Shown piece after piece: positions 7,877 to 16,192 of a DNA stretch of 64,000 nt. Below the pieces are notes generated by a model. The model was not told the origin of the DNA. It made no database searches and worked only from the letters and a program-made list of their open reading frames with translations. Location: NCBI GenBank assembly GCA_963751835.1, contig CAVVWD010000011.1, positions 124,001 through 188,000 of the forward strand, read 5' to 3'. The first letter of the stretch is position 1; each line of letters opens with the position of its first letter. This stretch comes from JACVRW01 sp963751835. Lineage in GTDB: Bacteria > Actinomycetota > Thermoleophilia > Solirubrobacterales > Thermoleophilaceae. Made by a program: the position numbers and the translations under genes.

Positions 7877-9131
7877 TCGGCTCGGGCACCTTTCTGAGGG
7901 GGACGGTCTTCACCGCGCGCGTGCGCGGCTCCAGCAGCCCCAGCCGCCCCGCAAGCCAGCGGGCGGGCAGCGCCTGAAGCAGCAGCGTGAGCACGATCGC
8001 GAGCGCCACCACGCTCGCGAGGATCTCCCCGTGGGGCACCCCGAGCCCGGCCAGCACGCCCACCAGCGCCGCCGGGATCACCCCGGTCTCGCGGGTCCAG
8101 CACAGGAACGCCAGCTCGTTCCGCTCCCAGCGCCCGCCGCGGTCCGGCAGGACGCAGGCGAACACCGTCAGCGGCCGCGCCACGAGGATCAGCACGGCGA
8201 GCACCGCCAGGGCCGGCAGCAGGTTGTCGCCGAGCGCCTCGAAAGGGAGGTTCGCGCCGAGCACAACGAAGACGATCAGCGTCACGAAGTCCGCGAGATT
8301 GAAGGCGAAGGCGCGCATGTCGGCCTTATGGGGGTCGTGCATGGCCAGGCCGAGATGCTCCATGTTGCCCACGATCAGCCCGGCCAGGAACGCGCCCAGG
8401 TAACCGCTCCCACCCGCCGTATCGAGCGAGAAGAAGCTGATCGTGACCACCGTGAGAACCGCGATGGCGGAGCTTTCGCGCCAGATCCCGGCGCGGTGGC
8501 TCGAGATCGCCGCCGCCAGCAGGATCCCGGCCACGATGCCGATCACCGTGGAGATGCCGAGGTCGACCGCGAATTCGGCGGCCGGCTCGGCGATCGAGCT
8601 GTCGCCCGTGAGCACGATCCCGGCCAGTGTCAGCGCGAGCACCGCACCGGTCGGGTCGTTGAAGGCCGATTCGGCGATCACCGTCTGGGCCACCTTGGGC
8701 CGCAGCCGCGAGCGGATGAAGAGGGGAATCAGGATCGCGGGGTCGGTCGGCGAGAGCACCGCGCCGACGAGCAGGGCCGCGGACCAGGGCAGGTCGAAGG
8801 CGAGGTGGGCCGCGACGCCCACCACGAGCGTCGTGATGATCACCCCCGGCACGACCAGCAACCCGAGCGCCACCCAGACCTTGCGCAGCAGCGGCAGCGA
8901 CAGGTTGAGTCCGCCGTAGAAGAGGATGAGCGACACGCCGAGCGTGAAGATGAGCTGCGCGCCGAGGGACTCGAAGGGCACGTCGACAACGTCGAGGACC
9001 GAGGGCCCGAGCAGAGCGCCCGCTGCCACCAGCACCAGGATCTCGGGGATGCGCAGGAGCGAGGCCACCAGCCGCGCGACGAGCGCTCCGATGAGAAGCA
9101 GGCTGAGCGTGAGGAGGACGTCGTCCGTCAC
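7836..9131 (-). CDS. Monovalent cation/proton antiporter, CPA family (NhaP-like)
   Basis: This 431-residue integral membrane protein has about 12-13 hydrophobic helices. The conserved ion-site motifs of sodium/proton antiporters are present: LSPTDPA in the middle and ESAFNDPTGAVL shortly after. No C-terminal TrkA-N domain is seen, which favours the NhaP-like rather than the Kef type. It starts with GTG, overlapping the upstream membrane-protein gene as GTGA, and its last 14 codons overlap the convergent glutamine-synthetase-like gene. Confidence 0.85.
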   Translation of the reverse strand: MTDDVLLTLSLLLIGALVARLVASLLRIPEILVLVAAGALLGPSVLDVVDVPFESLGAQLIFTLGVSLILFYGGLNLSLPLLRKVWVALGLLVVPGVIITTLVVGVAAHLAFDLPWSAALLVGAVLSPTDPAILIPLFIRSRLRPKVAQTVIAESAFNDPTGAVLALTLAGIVLTGDSSIAEPAAEFAVDLGISTVIGIVAGILLAAAISSHRAGIWRESSAIAVLTVVTISFFSLDTAGGSGYLGAFLAGLIVGNMEHLGLAMHDPHKADMRAFAFNLADFVTLIVFVVLGANLPFEALGDNLLPALAVLAVLILVARPLTVFACVLPDRGGRWERNELAFLCWTRETGVIPAALVGVLAGLGVPHGEILASVVALAIVLTLLLQALPARWLAGRLGLLEPRTRAVKTVPLRKVPEPIRTAGGSGPPPTA

Positions 9132-9784
9132 GAGACCGGCCCGCGCCGCTGGCGGTCGCCCTCGAGAGCGAGGCGCGCGATGTCGCCGGCGGTCAGGAGC
9201 AGGAGCACGATCACGAGGGCGGCCCCGAGCGCTACGGCGATGAGCCGCTTGCGCACGTCATCGCGCGCGTCGTCGAACGCCGCCTCGGTCGCGCCTGCCT
9301 GGCGCGTCTCGTAGGCGGCGAGCCGCTCGGCGGTGCCCGCGATTTCCTCGAAGTTGAGGATCTCGGGGCCGAGCAGGATGCGCTTCGTCACGCCCTCGCG
9401 GCCTGCCTGCAGGGCGCTCCAGGCCTGCTCGTCCAGGCTCATGAAGTCCCCGAAGCCGGCGGTCAGCTCGCGCAGCAGGGCCCGCTCACGCGGGTCGGTG
9501 AGCGCCTCGCGGGCGGCACGCAGGTCGCGCCGGAAGTCCGCCACCGAGCTCTCGAAGTGCGGCCGCGAGCGGCCGCCGTCGTAGCCCCAGGCGGTCTGCC
9601 AGCCGTTCACGTCGGTAACGCCGTACTTCAGCTCGAGCGCGAGCGCCCGGGCACTCGCCCGCTCCTGCACCTCGTCGAAACGGTCGTCGAGCTGGCTCAT
9701 CCCGTGCAGGGCGACCGCGATCGTCACGACCGGCCCCAGCACAGTCAGGGCGATGGCTGCGTAGAGCTTTGCCCGGATCGTCAT
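9128..9784 (-). CDS. Two-helix membrane protein with extracytoplasmic four-helix-bundle-like domain
   Basis: This 218-residue protein has an N-terminal membrane helix (residues ~6-27), a long helical extracytoplasmic region (~28-180) rich in Ala, Arg and Glu, and a second membrane helix (~183-203, IAVALGAALVIVLLLLTAG). The layout resembles the sensory part of chemoreceptors and histidine kinases, but no HAMP, kinase or methyl-accepting domain follows. It overlaps the antiporter gene by GTGA, so it may be an accessory subunit of that transporter. Function unknown. Confidence 0.65.
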   Translation of the reverse strand: MTIRAKLYAAIALTVLGPVVTIAVALHGMSQLDDRFDEVQERASARALALELKYGVTDVNGWQTAWGYDGGRSRPHFESSVADFRRDLRAAREALTDPRERALLRELTAGFGDFMSLDEQAWSALQAGREGVTKRILLGPEILNFEEIAGTAERLAAYETRQAGATEAAFDDARDDVRKRLIAVALGAALVIVLLLLTAGDIARLALEGDRQRRGPVS

Positions 9785-9813
9785 CGAGGACTGCCTGCCG
9801 AGCCGGATATAGG

Positions 9814-10038
9814 GTGGCTTACGTCGTGATCCTCTTCCTCGTCATGGGACAGATGCCGGTGGTGCTGTTGGTGGCGCTCCTGATCCTGTGCTACCTCACG
9901 GCGATCGAGCTGAGGCCGGAGGACGACCCTGTTCTCATCAAGGCCTGGTGGGTGCTGCTGGTGTTTCTCACGAACCTCCTCGGCTACGCGGCCTTCCGGA
10001 TCTGGCTGGCCGTCCGCCGCCGGCGCCGGAGCGCCTAG
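9814..10038 (+). CDS. Small membrane protein, two hydrophobic helices
   Basis: A GTG start at 9814 gives 74 residues; an ATG at 9844 would give 64. Two hydrophobic stretches (around MPVVLLVALLILCYLTAI and WWVLLVFLTNLLGYAAF) are followed by an arginine-rich tail, which predicts two membrane segments with a cytoplasmic C-terminus. No family recognised. It sits alone between two minus-strand genes, with no strong ribosome-binding site. Confidence 0.45.
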   Translation: MAYVVILFLVMGQMPVVLLVALLILCYLTAIELRPEDDPVLIKAWWVLLVFLTNLLGYAAFRIWLAVRRRRRSA

Positions 10039-10046
10039 CAGGGGCC

Positions 10047-11864
10047 TCACTCGCCGGTCTCCTCGCGAACCCGCCGCAGCCGCGCGACCTTGAGCGCGAG
10101 CTCCAGCGAGAGCAGGTCCTCCTCGCGCAGGTCGAGCTTGGTGATCTGCTGGATCCGCTCGAGCCGCTGGCGCACCGTGTTCGGGTGGATGTAGAGCGCG
10201 CGGGCGCTGGCCGCCACGCTGCAGCGCGCCGCCAGGTAGCGCTCCAGCGTGTCGACCAGCCGCGCGTTGCGGTCGCGGTCGTAGTCGATCAGGGCCGCCA
10301 CGGCCTGGCCGTAGCGGTCACGCGGCGCCTCGTCGAGCTCGAGGTTGACGAGGTAGCGGTAGGCACCCAGGCGCTCGTACGACACGGCTCCGCCGCCCGC
10401 TGCGAGCGAGCGGGCGATTCGCGCCGCGTCCGCCGCCTCGCGCATCCTGCGGCGTGCGCTCGCCGCGCCGCGCTCCGTATCGCTCAGCCCGATGTCCACC
10501 CCCAGATCGGCCCCGAGCTCCTCGCAGGCGAGGCGCAGCTGCTCGGCCGCGCCCGTGTCCAGGGCGGGCAGCGGGACCAGCGCCCGCAGCGAGTCGTGGC
10601 GCGCGTCGAAGAACGCGCGCCGGTAGAGCCGGCGCAGCCGCGCCTGCACGCGAGCGGCGAGCTCCGGCCAGGGCTTCTCCTCGCGCCCAGGTGGCCTGCC
10701 CTTGCCACCCAGCGCCGCGGGCGCGCGCTCCACGTGCAGGAAGACGTGGGGGCGGGTCAGGTCGCAGCGCGCCTCGCCCGCCTTCGCCTCGGCCGTCTTG
10801 ACCGAGCCCGCCGCGAGCGCCTCGAACATGTCCTTGACGATGTTCTCAGCGGTCAGCCGCTCAATCAGCTCGGCCTTCTTGAGCCCAACCGCGGTCTGGT
10901 TCGCGACGGCGCGCAAGAGCTCTGAGTCCTCCTCCCCGAAAGATCGGCCGGCGACCCCACAGCAGAGCAGCCCGAGCTGCTCGTCGCCCGCCGCCAGCGG
11001 GGCCACCAGCAGGCGCTCGCCGTCTTCCACGTCTCTCCGTGGGGCGTCTCCCCGGTCGCCGCGCCATTCGCGGCGAACCATGTCGAGCAGCAGTGCCGCG
11101 CGGCCCGGGCGCGATGCCCGGCTTTCCGGCTCGGGCGGGTCCGCGGCCGCCAGCACCAGCTCGTCCGCCTCGGGGTCGAGGCGCCAGATCTGGCAGGTGT
11201 CCGCGCCGAGCAGCTCGCGGGCACCCCGCGTGACCGCGTCATGCAGGTCCTCGCGCAGCGTGACGGCCGCGAGGGCCTGACTCAGCCGCGTGAGCGTGGT
11301 GAGAGCGTCGACGCGCCGGCGCGTCTCCTCGTAGAGCTGGGCGTTCTCGATCGCGCCGGCCGCGAGCGACGCGGTATGGACGAGGAACTTGAGCACGTCG
11401 TCGTCGAACTCGCGCGGCGCCTCGGTGTGGAGGACGACGACCCCGATCACCGCGCCGGAGCGGTAGAGGAGCGGCACGGCCACCATCGACTGGAAGCGCT
11501 CCTCCTCCAGCTCCGGCACGTACTTCATGCGCGGGTCCTCCATCGCCCGCTCCCGGATGAACTCGGGCGTGCGCGTGCGCGCGACCCAGCCGGTGAGTCC
11601 CTCGTCGATCCCCCACTCGAGCTCGTCGACCAGGTGCGAGTAGCGCGGAGAGGCCGCCTGCAGGACCAGGCGGTCGCCCTTCAGGAAGTAGATGAAGCAG
11701 GCGTGGCAGCCGGTGGCGTCGGTTGCGATCTCGACGATGCCGGCCAACACCCGTTCGAGCGCAAGCGACGAGGAGACCGTCTTGATCACCGCGTAGAGCG
11801 TCTCGTTCTCGCGCCGGACGCGGTCGAGGGCGTTACCGCGGCCTGTGACCGGTGAGACCGTCAT
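10047..11864 (-). CDS. GAF-PucR family transcriptional regulator
   Basis: This 605-residue regulator has a first GAF domain at ~25-180 (GCHACFIYFLKGDRLVL, MVAVPLLYRSGAVIGVVVLHT), a second GAF-like domain at ~190-345 and a central CdaR-type region. The C-terminal PucR helix-turn-helix is seen in IHPNTVRQRLERIQQITKLDL. Regulators of this kind control nitrogen-source genes (purines, allantoin, amino acids) and are usually activated by a small ligand. It is divergent from amt, and the intergenic region holds two inverted repeats like those between glxB and glnT, so it is the best candidate to read them. Start chosen at MTVSPVTG. Confidence 0.82.
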   Translation of the reverse strand: MTVSPVTGRGNALDRVRRENETLYAVIKTVSSSLALERVLAGIVEIATDATGCHACFIYFLKGDRLVLQAASPRYSHLVDELEWGIDEGLTGWVARTRTPEFIRERAMEDPRMKYVPELEEERFQSMVAVPLLYRSGAVIGVVVLHTEAPREFDDDVLKFLVHTASLAAGAIENAQLYEETRRRVDALTTLTRLSQALAAVTLREDLHDAVTRGARELLGADTCQIWRLDPEADELVLAAADPPEPESRASRPGRAALLLDMVRREWRGDRGDAPRRDVEDGERLLVAPLAAGDEQLGLLCCGVAGRSFGEEDSELLRAVANQTAVGLKKAELIERLTAENIVKDMFEALAAGSVKTAEAKAGEARCDLTRPHVFLHVERAPAALGGKGRPPGREEKPWPELAARVQARLRRLYRRAFFDARHDSLRALVPLPALDTGAAEQLRLACEELGADLGVDIGLSDTERGAASARRRMREAADAARIARSLAAGGGAVSYERLGAYRYLVNLELDEAPRDRYGQAVAALIDYDRDRNARLVDTLERYLAARCSVAASARALYIHPNTVRQRLERIQQITKLDLREEDLLSLELALKVARLRRVREETGE

Positions 11865-11917
11865 GCGAGCCTTCCTTTCCCTGGGCGGATCGTAGCCCGG
11901 GCGCTCCGGCGCCCATA

Positions 11918-11932
11918 TGTGAGGATTCCATA
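11918..11932. promoter_or_regulatory. Degenerate operator candidate upstream of pucR
   Basis: TGTGAGGATTCCATA matches TGTGCGGATCGCACA at 11 of 15 positions and, like that site, is preceded by ATA. It lies 53 bp upstream of the pucR-like start. Confidence 0.35.
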
Positions 11933-11950
11933 CTCCCGTCACGCGAACGC

Positions 11951-11965
11951 TGTGCGGTCGTCACA
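11951..11965. promoter_or_regulatory. Operator candidate between pucR and amt
   Basis: TGTGCGGTCGTCACA has TGTG/CACA arms and is followed by ATTGCGGCCCGCC, paralleling the sequence after the site at 6449. It lies 108 bp upstream of amt. This shared context supports joint regulation of amt with the glx/glnT genes. Confidence 0.45.
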
Positions 11966-12073
11966 TTGCGGCCCGCCGCGTGCCGGAATACGGTCGCCTC
12001 GAGTCGGTGATTGTGACTACAGGCTCATGGGGAGTGCCAGTCGCGTGACGCCGGGCAGGCCCGGGAGGAACGG

Positions 12074-13507
12074 ATGATCGACTTCGTCATCGCTCAGGTG
12101 CAGAACCTGGAGGACGCGGCGCCGCTCGAGGGCCTGACGCAGGACAGCCTCATCCTCGGCGAGCAGTTCTATTTCTTCACCGTCGTACTCATGTGGCTCA
12201 TCCACGCGGGCTTCATGTCGTACGAAACCGGCGTGGCGCGCAAGAAGAACGCGATCTCCACGGCGATGAAGAACATCCTCACGATCGCAGTCGTGACGCC
12301 GACGTTCTACTACGTCGGCTGGTGGATCTACAACTGCAACCAGCCGGGCCTGCCGATCGGCCCGAACTCGAGCGACTTCACCGCCGCGGCCTGCCAGGGC
12401 GGCATCCCCTGGTCCGACACCTTTGGGCCGAACCTGACGAACAACATCAACCTCGTCTTCTTCCTGGCGTTCCTGCTCTTCTCGTGGACGACGGCGTCGA
12501 TCATGTCCGGCGCCATAATCGAGCGCGCGCGGCTGACGGCCTACCTGGTCCTTGCGTCGATCCTCGGCTCTGCCGTCTGGATCCTCGACGCCGCCTGGGG
12601 CTGGAGCGCGGGCGGTTGGATGACGTTGCGCTTCGGGTTCCATGACTCGATCGCATCCGGCGTCGTGCACGGCGTCGCCGGCGCCTTCACGCTCGGTGTG
12701 CTCTTCAACCTCGGTCCACGAATAGGGAAATACACGAGCGAAGGCCTGGCTCGCCAGTTCAGGCCACACAACCTGCACATGACCCTGCTGGGGCTGATGC
12801 TGATCTTCACGGGCTTCTACGCCTTCTACGGGGCCTGTCTGGTGATCGCGTCCACCTCGTTCCCCGGCTGGTCCACGATCTACCTCAGCCCTACCACGCT
12901 GGGATCGATCGCGATGGTGATCACATTCGGCTTCGCGGGCGGCTTCACCGGCGGGTACTTCGGGTCGCGCGGCGATCCCTTCTGGACCGTATCGGGTGGC
13001 CTCGCCGGCGTGATCAGCGTGTCCGCAGGGGCCGACGTCTACGCGCCTACGCTCGCCTACCTACTTGCGATGGCGAGCGGCTTCATGGTTCCCTACATCG
13101 GAAACTGGATCGAGCGGAAGATGCGCGTGGACGACGTGGTCGGCGCGGTGGCCGTGCACGGCTCGATGGGCTTCCTCGCCCTGCTCTGGGTCGGCATCTT
13201 CGCGGCCGGCTATCCCACCGGCGTGAACAACGTCGACAGCTCCATCTGGGGCCAGCTGCTCGGCATCGCCACGTTCCTGCCGCTCGGCTTCCTGTCGGGC
13301 TGGGTGGCCTCGTTCATCATGAAGAAGCTGAACATCCTCCGGGTGCCGCCGGCGGTCGAGCTCGAGGGCCTGGATTCGTCGTCCTACGACCAGGACCTGT
13401 ACCTGCCGGAGGTTGTGAGCCCGGGCGAGACCCTCTACGAGCCTGACGGATCGCTGGTGCCGTCCGCTCCGGTCCTGGCAGAGGAGAGCGAGAAGGTGGT
13501 GGTCTAG
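12074..13507 (+). CDS. amt: Amt-family ammonium/methylammonium transporter
   Basis: This 477-residue Amt/MEP/Rh-type membrane protein has about 11 helices. The twin-histidine pore signature is present as His199 (SGVVHGVAG) and His362 (VAVHGSMG), and Asp191, eight residues before the first His, matches the conserved recruitment-site Asp. It carries a cytoplasmic tail of ~60 residues rich in Glu/Asp. The family moves ammonium and often methylammonium. The direct neighbours are small single-span proteins rather than a GlnK gene, so regulation by PII is not indicated here. A candidate operator lies upstream. Confidence 0.9.
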   Translation: MIDFVIAQVQNLEDAAPLEGLTQDSLILGEQFYFFTVVLMWLIHAGFMSYETGVARKKNAISTAMKNILTIAVVTPTFYYVGWWIYNCNQPGLPIGPNSSDFTAAACQGGIPWSDTFGPNLTNNINLVFFLAFLLFSWTTASIMSGAIIERARLTAYLVLASILGSAVWILDAAWGWSAGGWMTLRFGFHDSIASGVVHGVAGAFTLGVLFNLGPRIGKYTSEGLARQFRPHNLHMTLLGLMLIFTGFYAFYGACLVIASTSFPGWSTIYLSPTTLGSIAMVITFGFAGGFTGGYFGSRGDPFWTVSGGLAGVISVSAGADVYAPTLAYLLAMASGFMVPYIGNWIERKMRVDDVVGAVAVHGSMGFLALLWVGIFAAGYPTGVNNVDSSIWGQLLGIATFLPLGFLSGWVASFIMKKLNILRVPPAVELEGLDSSSYDQDLYLPEVVSPGETLYEPDGSLVPSAPVLAEESEKVVV

Positions 13508-13852
13508 ATGCCTCTGGTCATCAACAGTGCGCCCGACTGCGTCACGCACAACGAGGGAGCGAAGCCGGCGGACGACATCAACGACTTCATCCTCCAAGCC
13601 AACTACCAGGACTGCGCGGGCTTCATGACGTTCGGCCCCGGTTCGACCTATGGGGACGAGGGCACCGGCGCGGCGACCGCGTACATGGTCCTCACGTGGC
13701 TCGGCATCGTCGTGACGATCGCCGTGCTCGTTGCCTGGGTGATCTACGAGAACCGCCAGTTCATTCGGCACATGGCGCGCGGTGGCATTCCTCCGCTACC
13801 CCCTGACTCTGGGCCGCCGCCGCAGCCCGGCGGGCGCGAGCCTGCCCTCTAG
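13508..13852 (+). CDS. Single-span membrane protein linked to amt
   Basis: This 114-residue protein begins immediately after the amt stop codon, so it is cotranscribed. Residues ~1-55 are polar with three cysteines and predicted to be outside. A membrane helix follows (~58-80, AYMVLTWLGIVVTIAVLVAWVI), then a proline-rich tail. No known family recognised. A role as a subunit or assembly factor of the Amt transporter is inferred only from gene position. Confidence 0.6.
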   Translation: MPLVINSAPDCVTHNEGAKPADDINDFILQANYQDCAGFMTFGPGSTYGDEGTGAATAYMVLTWLGIVVTIAVLVAWVIYENRQFIRHMARGGIPPLPPDSGPPPQPGGREPAL

Positions 13853-13861
13853 GAGGCAGAG

Positions 13862-14029
13862 ATGATCGACAGCGGACACGGCAAGAAGCAGATCGAGTTC
13901 CCGCCCCTCCAGACCCACGTGAAGGGGTTCGAGTACGGGATGCTCGCGATCTGCATCATCCTGGCCGTCATAGTCTTGGTGATCGTGCTGTTCACGAACA
14001 TCGGGAACGAATTCCGTCCAACCGCCTGA
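13862..14029 (+). CDS. 55-residue single-span membrane protein linked to amt
   Basis: The product reads MIDSGHGKKQIEF, then a short polar part, then one strongly hydrophobic helix (GMLAICIILAVIVLVIVLF) and a short tail ending FRPTA. It lies 9 bp after the preceding small membrane gene, with an AGGAG-type ribosome-binding site (ctaggaggcagag). Unknown family; second member of the amt-linked set. Confidence 0.6.
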   Translation: MIDSGHGKKQIEFPPLQTHVKGFEYGMLAICIILAVIVLVIVLFTNIGNEFRPTA

Positions 14030-14093
14030 GCCGACTTCCAAGCCGGTCCCTCCCATCGCGAAGCAGCAGGTCGGTCGCTGGGGCACCCCGCTC

Positions 14094-14418
14094 GTGTCGA
14101 GCGGGCCAAGGTGGGTGCGCCCTGCCGTCCTGGTGGTGGTGCTGGCCCTCGCCTTCGTAGCGGCCCAGACCTGCCAGAAGTCGCAGATCCGACTGGACAA
14201 GAACGAGGCGATCGCGAAGGCGCGAGGATCAGATCCCGTTCAAGCCCGAGCAGGTCCAGATCCGCCTGCTGCGCCAGGGCCTCAGCTCCAGGCCGTTCTG
14301 GATCGTCTCGCTTTATGTGCCGGGCCGCGTGCAGGACACCTTCTCGAAGCTCGCCGTCGTGCGCATCAACGCAAACAGCGGCGAGGTGGAAGATGTCAAG
14401 GTGCAGCGCCGGCGCTGA
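14094..14418 (+). CDS. Single-span membrane protein, frameshifted
   Basis: The first part reads WVRPAVLVVVLALAFVAAQ, a membrane helix, then QKSQIRLDKNEAIAKA. The reading then continues one frame over as DQIPFKPEQVQIRLLRQG to a natural end at VQVKVQRRR-type residues (stop 14416-14418). Removing one base in the GCGCG run near 14220 joins the two halves into one sensible protein with an extracytoplasmic C-terminal domain. The start is uncertain (GTG at 14094; coding character extends back to ~14031). Third small membrane gene after amt. Sequencing error or true frameshift cannot be told apart here. Confidence 0.5.
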
Positions 14419-14442
14419 CCTGCGGAGTGCCGGCACACGCCG

Positions 14443-14697
14443 TCAGGAGGGCTCGACGAGACGGCCGGTAACCGACGTCGGCCGCTCGTCCGCACCGGTG
14501 GTGTGGAAGCGCCTGAACGCGATCGCGGCCCAGATCGCCTCCACCACGCCGAACGGCCAGGTTCCGGCCAGGAAGCCGTAGGCGCTCGAGAGGAGGCAAC
14601 CGCAGCCGAAGGCGAAGATGAAGCCGCGCCCGCGGCGCTCGAGCGCGTACATCAGCATCATGAACGTGAGGGCGACGACTCCGAAGAGCGTGAGCAC
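14443..14697 (-). CDS. Small two-span membrane protein
   Basis: This 84-residue product starts MLTLFGVVALTFMMLMYAL (helix 1), followed by a Gly/Cys-rich second hydrophobic region (FIFAFGCGCLLSSAYGFLAGTWPF) and the segment VVEAIWAAIAFRRF. Proteins of this look are widespread in actinobacteria with no assigned function. Convergent with the amt-linked genes; 21 bp downstream of radA on the same strand. Confidence 0.6.
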   Translation of the reverse strand: MLTLFGVVALTFMMLMYALERRGRGFIFAFGCGCLLSSAYGFLAGTWPFGVVEAIWAAIAFRRFHTTGADERPTSVTGRLVEPS

Positions 14698-14718
14698 GCC
14701 CTAAGTGTGACGACCGGC

Positions 14719-16071
14719 TCAGGCTGCTCGCGCCGGCGCGGCCCTTGCCCCGGCGGCGGCCAGCGCCTGGCGTAGCGTCGACAAATGCTCGCCCGGGTGC
14801 AGGACGGTCGTGAGGCCGAACTTCCCGGCCTCGGCCATCCGGCGGTCTGCGTGGCCGACGTGGCGCAGCTCACCCGTGAGGCCGAGCTCGCCGAACGCCG
14901 CCAGCGGCTGCTCGCCGCCGAGCTCCGTCCCGTTGGCTGCTGAGGCGAGCGCCAGGGCGATCGCGAGGTCCGCCCCGGGCTCGTCCACGCGCACGCCGCC
15001 GGCCACCGACACGAACACGTCGCTGCCGCCGAGCGCGGCCCCGCCGTGGCGCGCCAGGACGGCGAGCACCAGCGCGAGCCGGTTGCGGTCGACCCCGTTG
15101 GCCACGCGCCGCGGAGGCACGAGCTCGCTCGGGGCGACGAGCGCCTGGACCTCTACGAGCAGCGGGCGCGAGCCCTCCATCGCGCAGAGCACGACGGAGC
15201 CGGGAGCCCGGGTTGCCTCGTTGACGAAGCGGGCGCTCGCGTCCTCGACCTCGACGAGGCCGTGCTCGTTCATCTCGAACACGCCGACCTCGTTTGTCGA
15301 GCCGAAGCGGTTCTTGAGCGAGCGCAGGGTGCGGTAGGTGCGCTCGCGCTCGCCCTCGAAGCTGAGCACGCAGTCCACGAGGTGCTCGAGCACGCGCGGT
15401 CCTGCGATCGAGCCCTCCTTGGTCACGTGGCCTACGAGGATCACGGCCACGCCGCGTTCCTTGGCCACGCGCATCAGCCGGCCGGCCACCTCGCGTACCT
15501 GGCCGACCGAGCCGGGGCTCCCCGCCATGGCCGGGTCGTAGAGCACCTGCACCGAATCCACCACGCAGACCTCGGGGCGCTCGGCCTCGATCGTCGCGAG
15601 CACCGAGTCGAGGTCGGTCTCGGCGACGATCGGGACCGTGAGCGCGGCCGGGCCGAGGCGCTCGGCGCGCAGCTTGACCTGCGCGGCAGACTCCTCGCCG
15701 GACACGTAGAGGACCTTGCGGCCCGCGGCGGCCAGGTTGCCGAGGGCTCCGCTCGTGAGCGTGGACTTGCCGATCCCGGGCGAGCCGCCGATCAGGACGA
15801 GCGAGCCGGGGACGACGCCGCCGCCGAGCACGCGGTCGAGCTCACCGATGCCGGTCCGCAGGCGCGCGACGCGAGGGGCCTGGACCTCGCCGAGCGCGAC
15901 CGGCTTGAGGGCGCGTGTAGAGCGCCTCGCGCTTCCCGGACCGGCCGGGGCGGCCGCGCGGACCTCCTCGACGAACGTGTTCCACTCGCCGCAGCCCGGG
16001 CAGCGGCCGTGCCACTTCGGGCTCTCGTGGCCGCACGAGGAGCAGGCAAAGAGGGTGGCGGAGCGAGCCAT
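14719..16071 (-). CDS. radA: DNA repair protein RadA
   Basis: This 450-residue RadA/Sms protein has an N-terminal C4 zinc finger (CSSCGHESPKWHGRCPGC), Walker A GGSPGIGKST, the RadA-specific KNRFGSTNEVGVFEM motif and a C-terminal Lon-protease-like domain. RadA is a RecA-related helicase that processes recombination intermediates. The length is normal and all motifs are intact. Divergent from the exonuclease-UvrC gene, with a long hairpin in between. Confidence 0.96.
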   Translation of the reverse strand: MARSATLFACSSCGHESPKWHGRCPGCGEWNTFVEEVRAAAPAGPGSARRSTRALKPVALGEVQAPRVARLRTGIGELDRVLGGGVVPGSLVLIGGSPGIGKSTLTSGALGNLAAAGRKVLYVSGEESAAQVKLRAERLGPAALTVPIVAETDLDSVLATIEAERPEVCVVDSVQVLYDPAMAGSPGSVGQVREVAGRLMRVAKERGVAVILVGHVTKEGSIAGPRVLEHLVDCVLSFEGERERTYRTLRSLKNRFGSTNEVGVFEMNEHGLVEVEDASARFVNEATRAPGSVVLCAMEGSRPLLVEVQALVAPSELVPPRRVANGVDRNRLALVLAVLARHGGAALGGSDVFVSVAGGVRVDEPGADLAIALALASAANGTELGGEQPLAAFGELGLTGELRHVGHADRRMAEAGKFGLTTVLHPGEHLSTLRQALAAAGARAAPARAA

Positions 16072-16146
16072 GCTCCGAAGCTAAGGCGCGGGGCGGACGG
16101 CTTCGCCCCGGCCTCGCCTCCCGCGCCCCCAACCGCCGGGGGGCTT

Positions 16147-16181
16147 GACGAGTTAGTCGCGCATAGCGCGACTTTCTCGTC
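16147..16181. repeat. 35-bp interrupted inverted repeat between radA and the exonuclease gene
   Basis: The inner arms are AGTCGCGC / GCGCGACT around ATA, and the outer arms are GACGAG / CTCGTC, separated from the inner arms by TT on both sides. It lies between two divergent DNA-repair genes, 11 bp before the second ATG, so it is more likely an operator or a 5' leader hairpin than a terminator. Regulator unknown. Confidence 0.6.
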
Positions 16182-16192
16182 ACACCCCTCCC

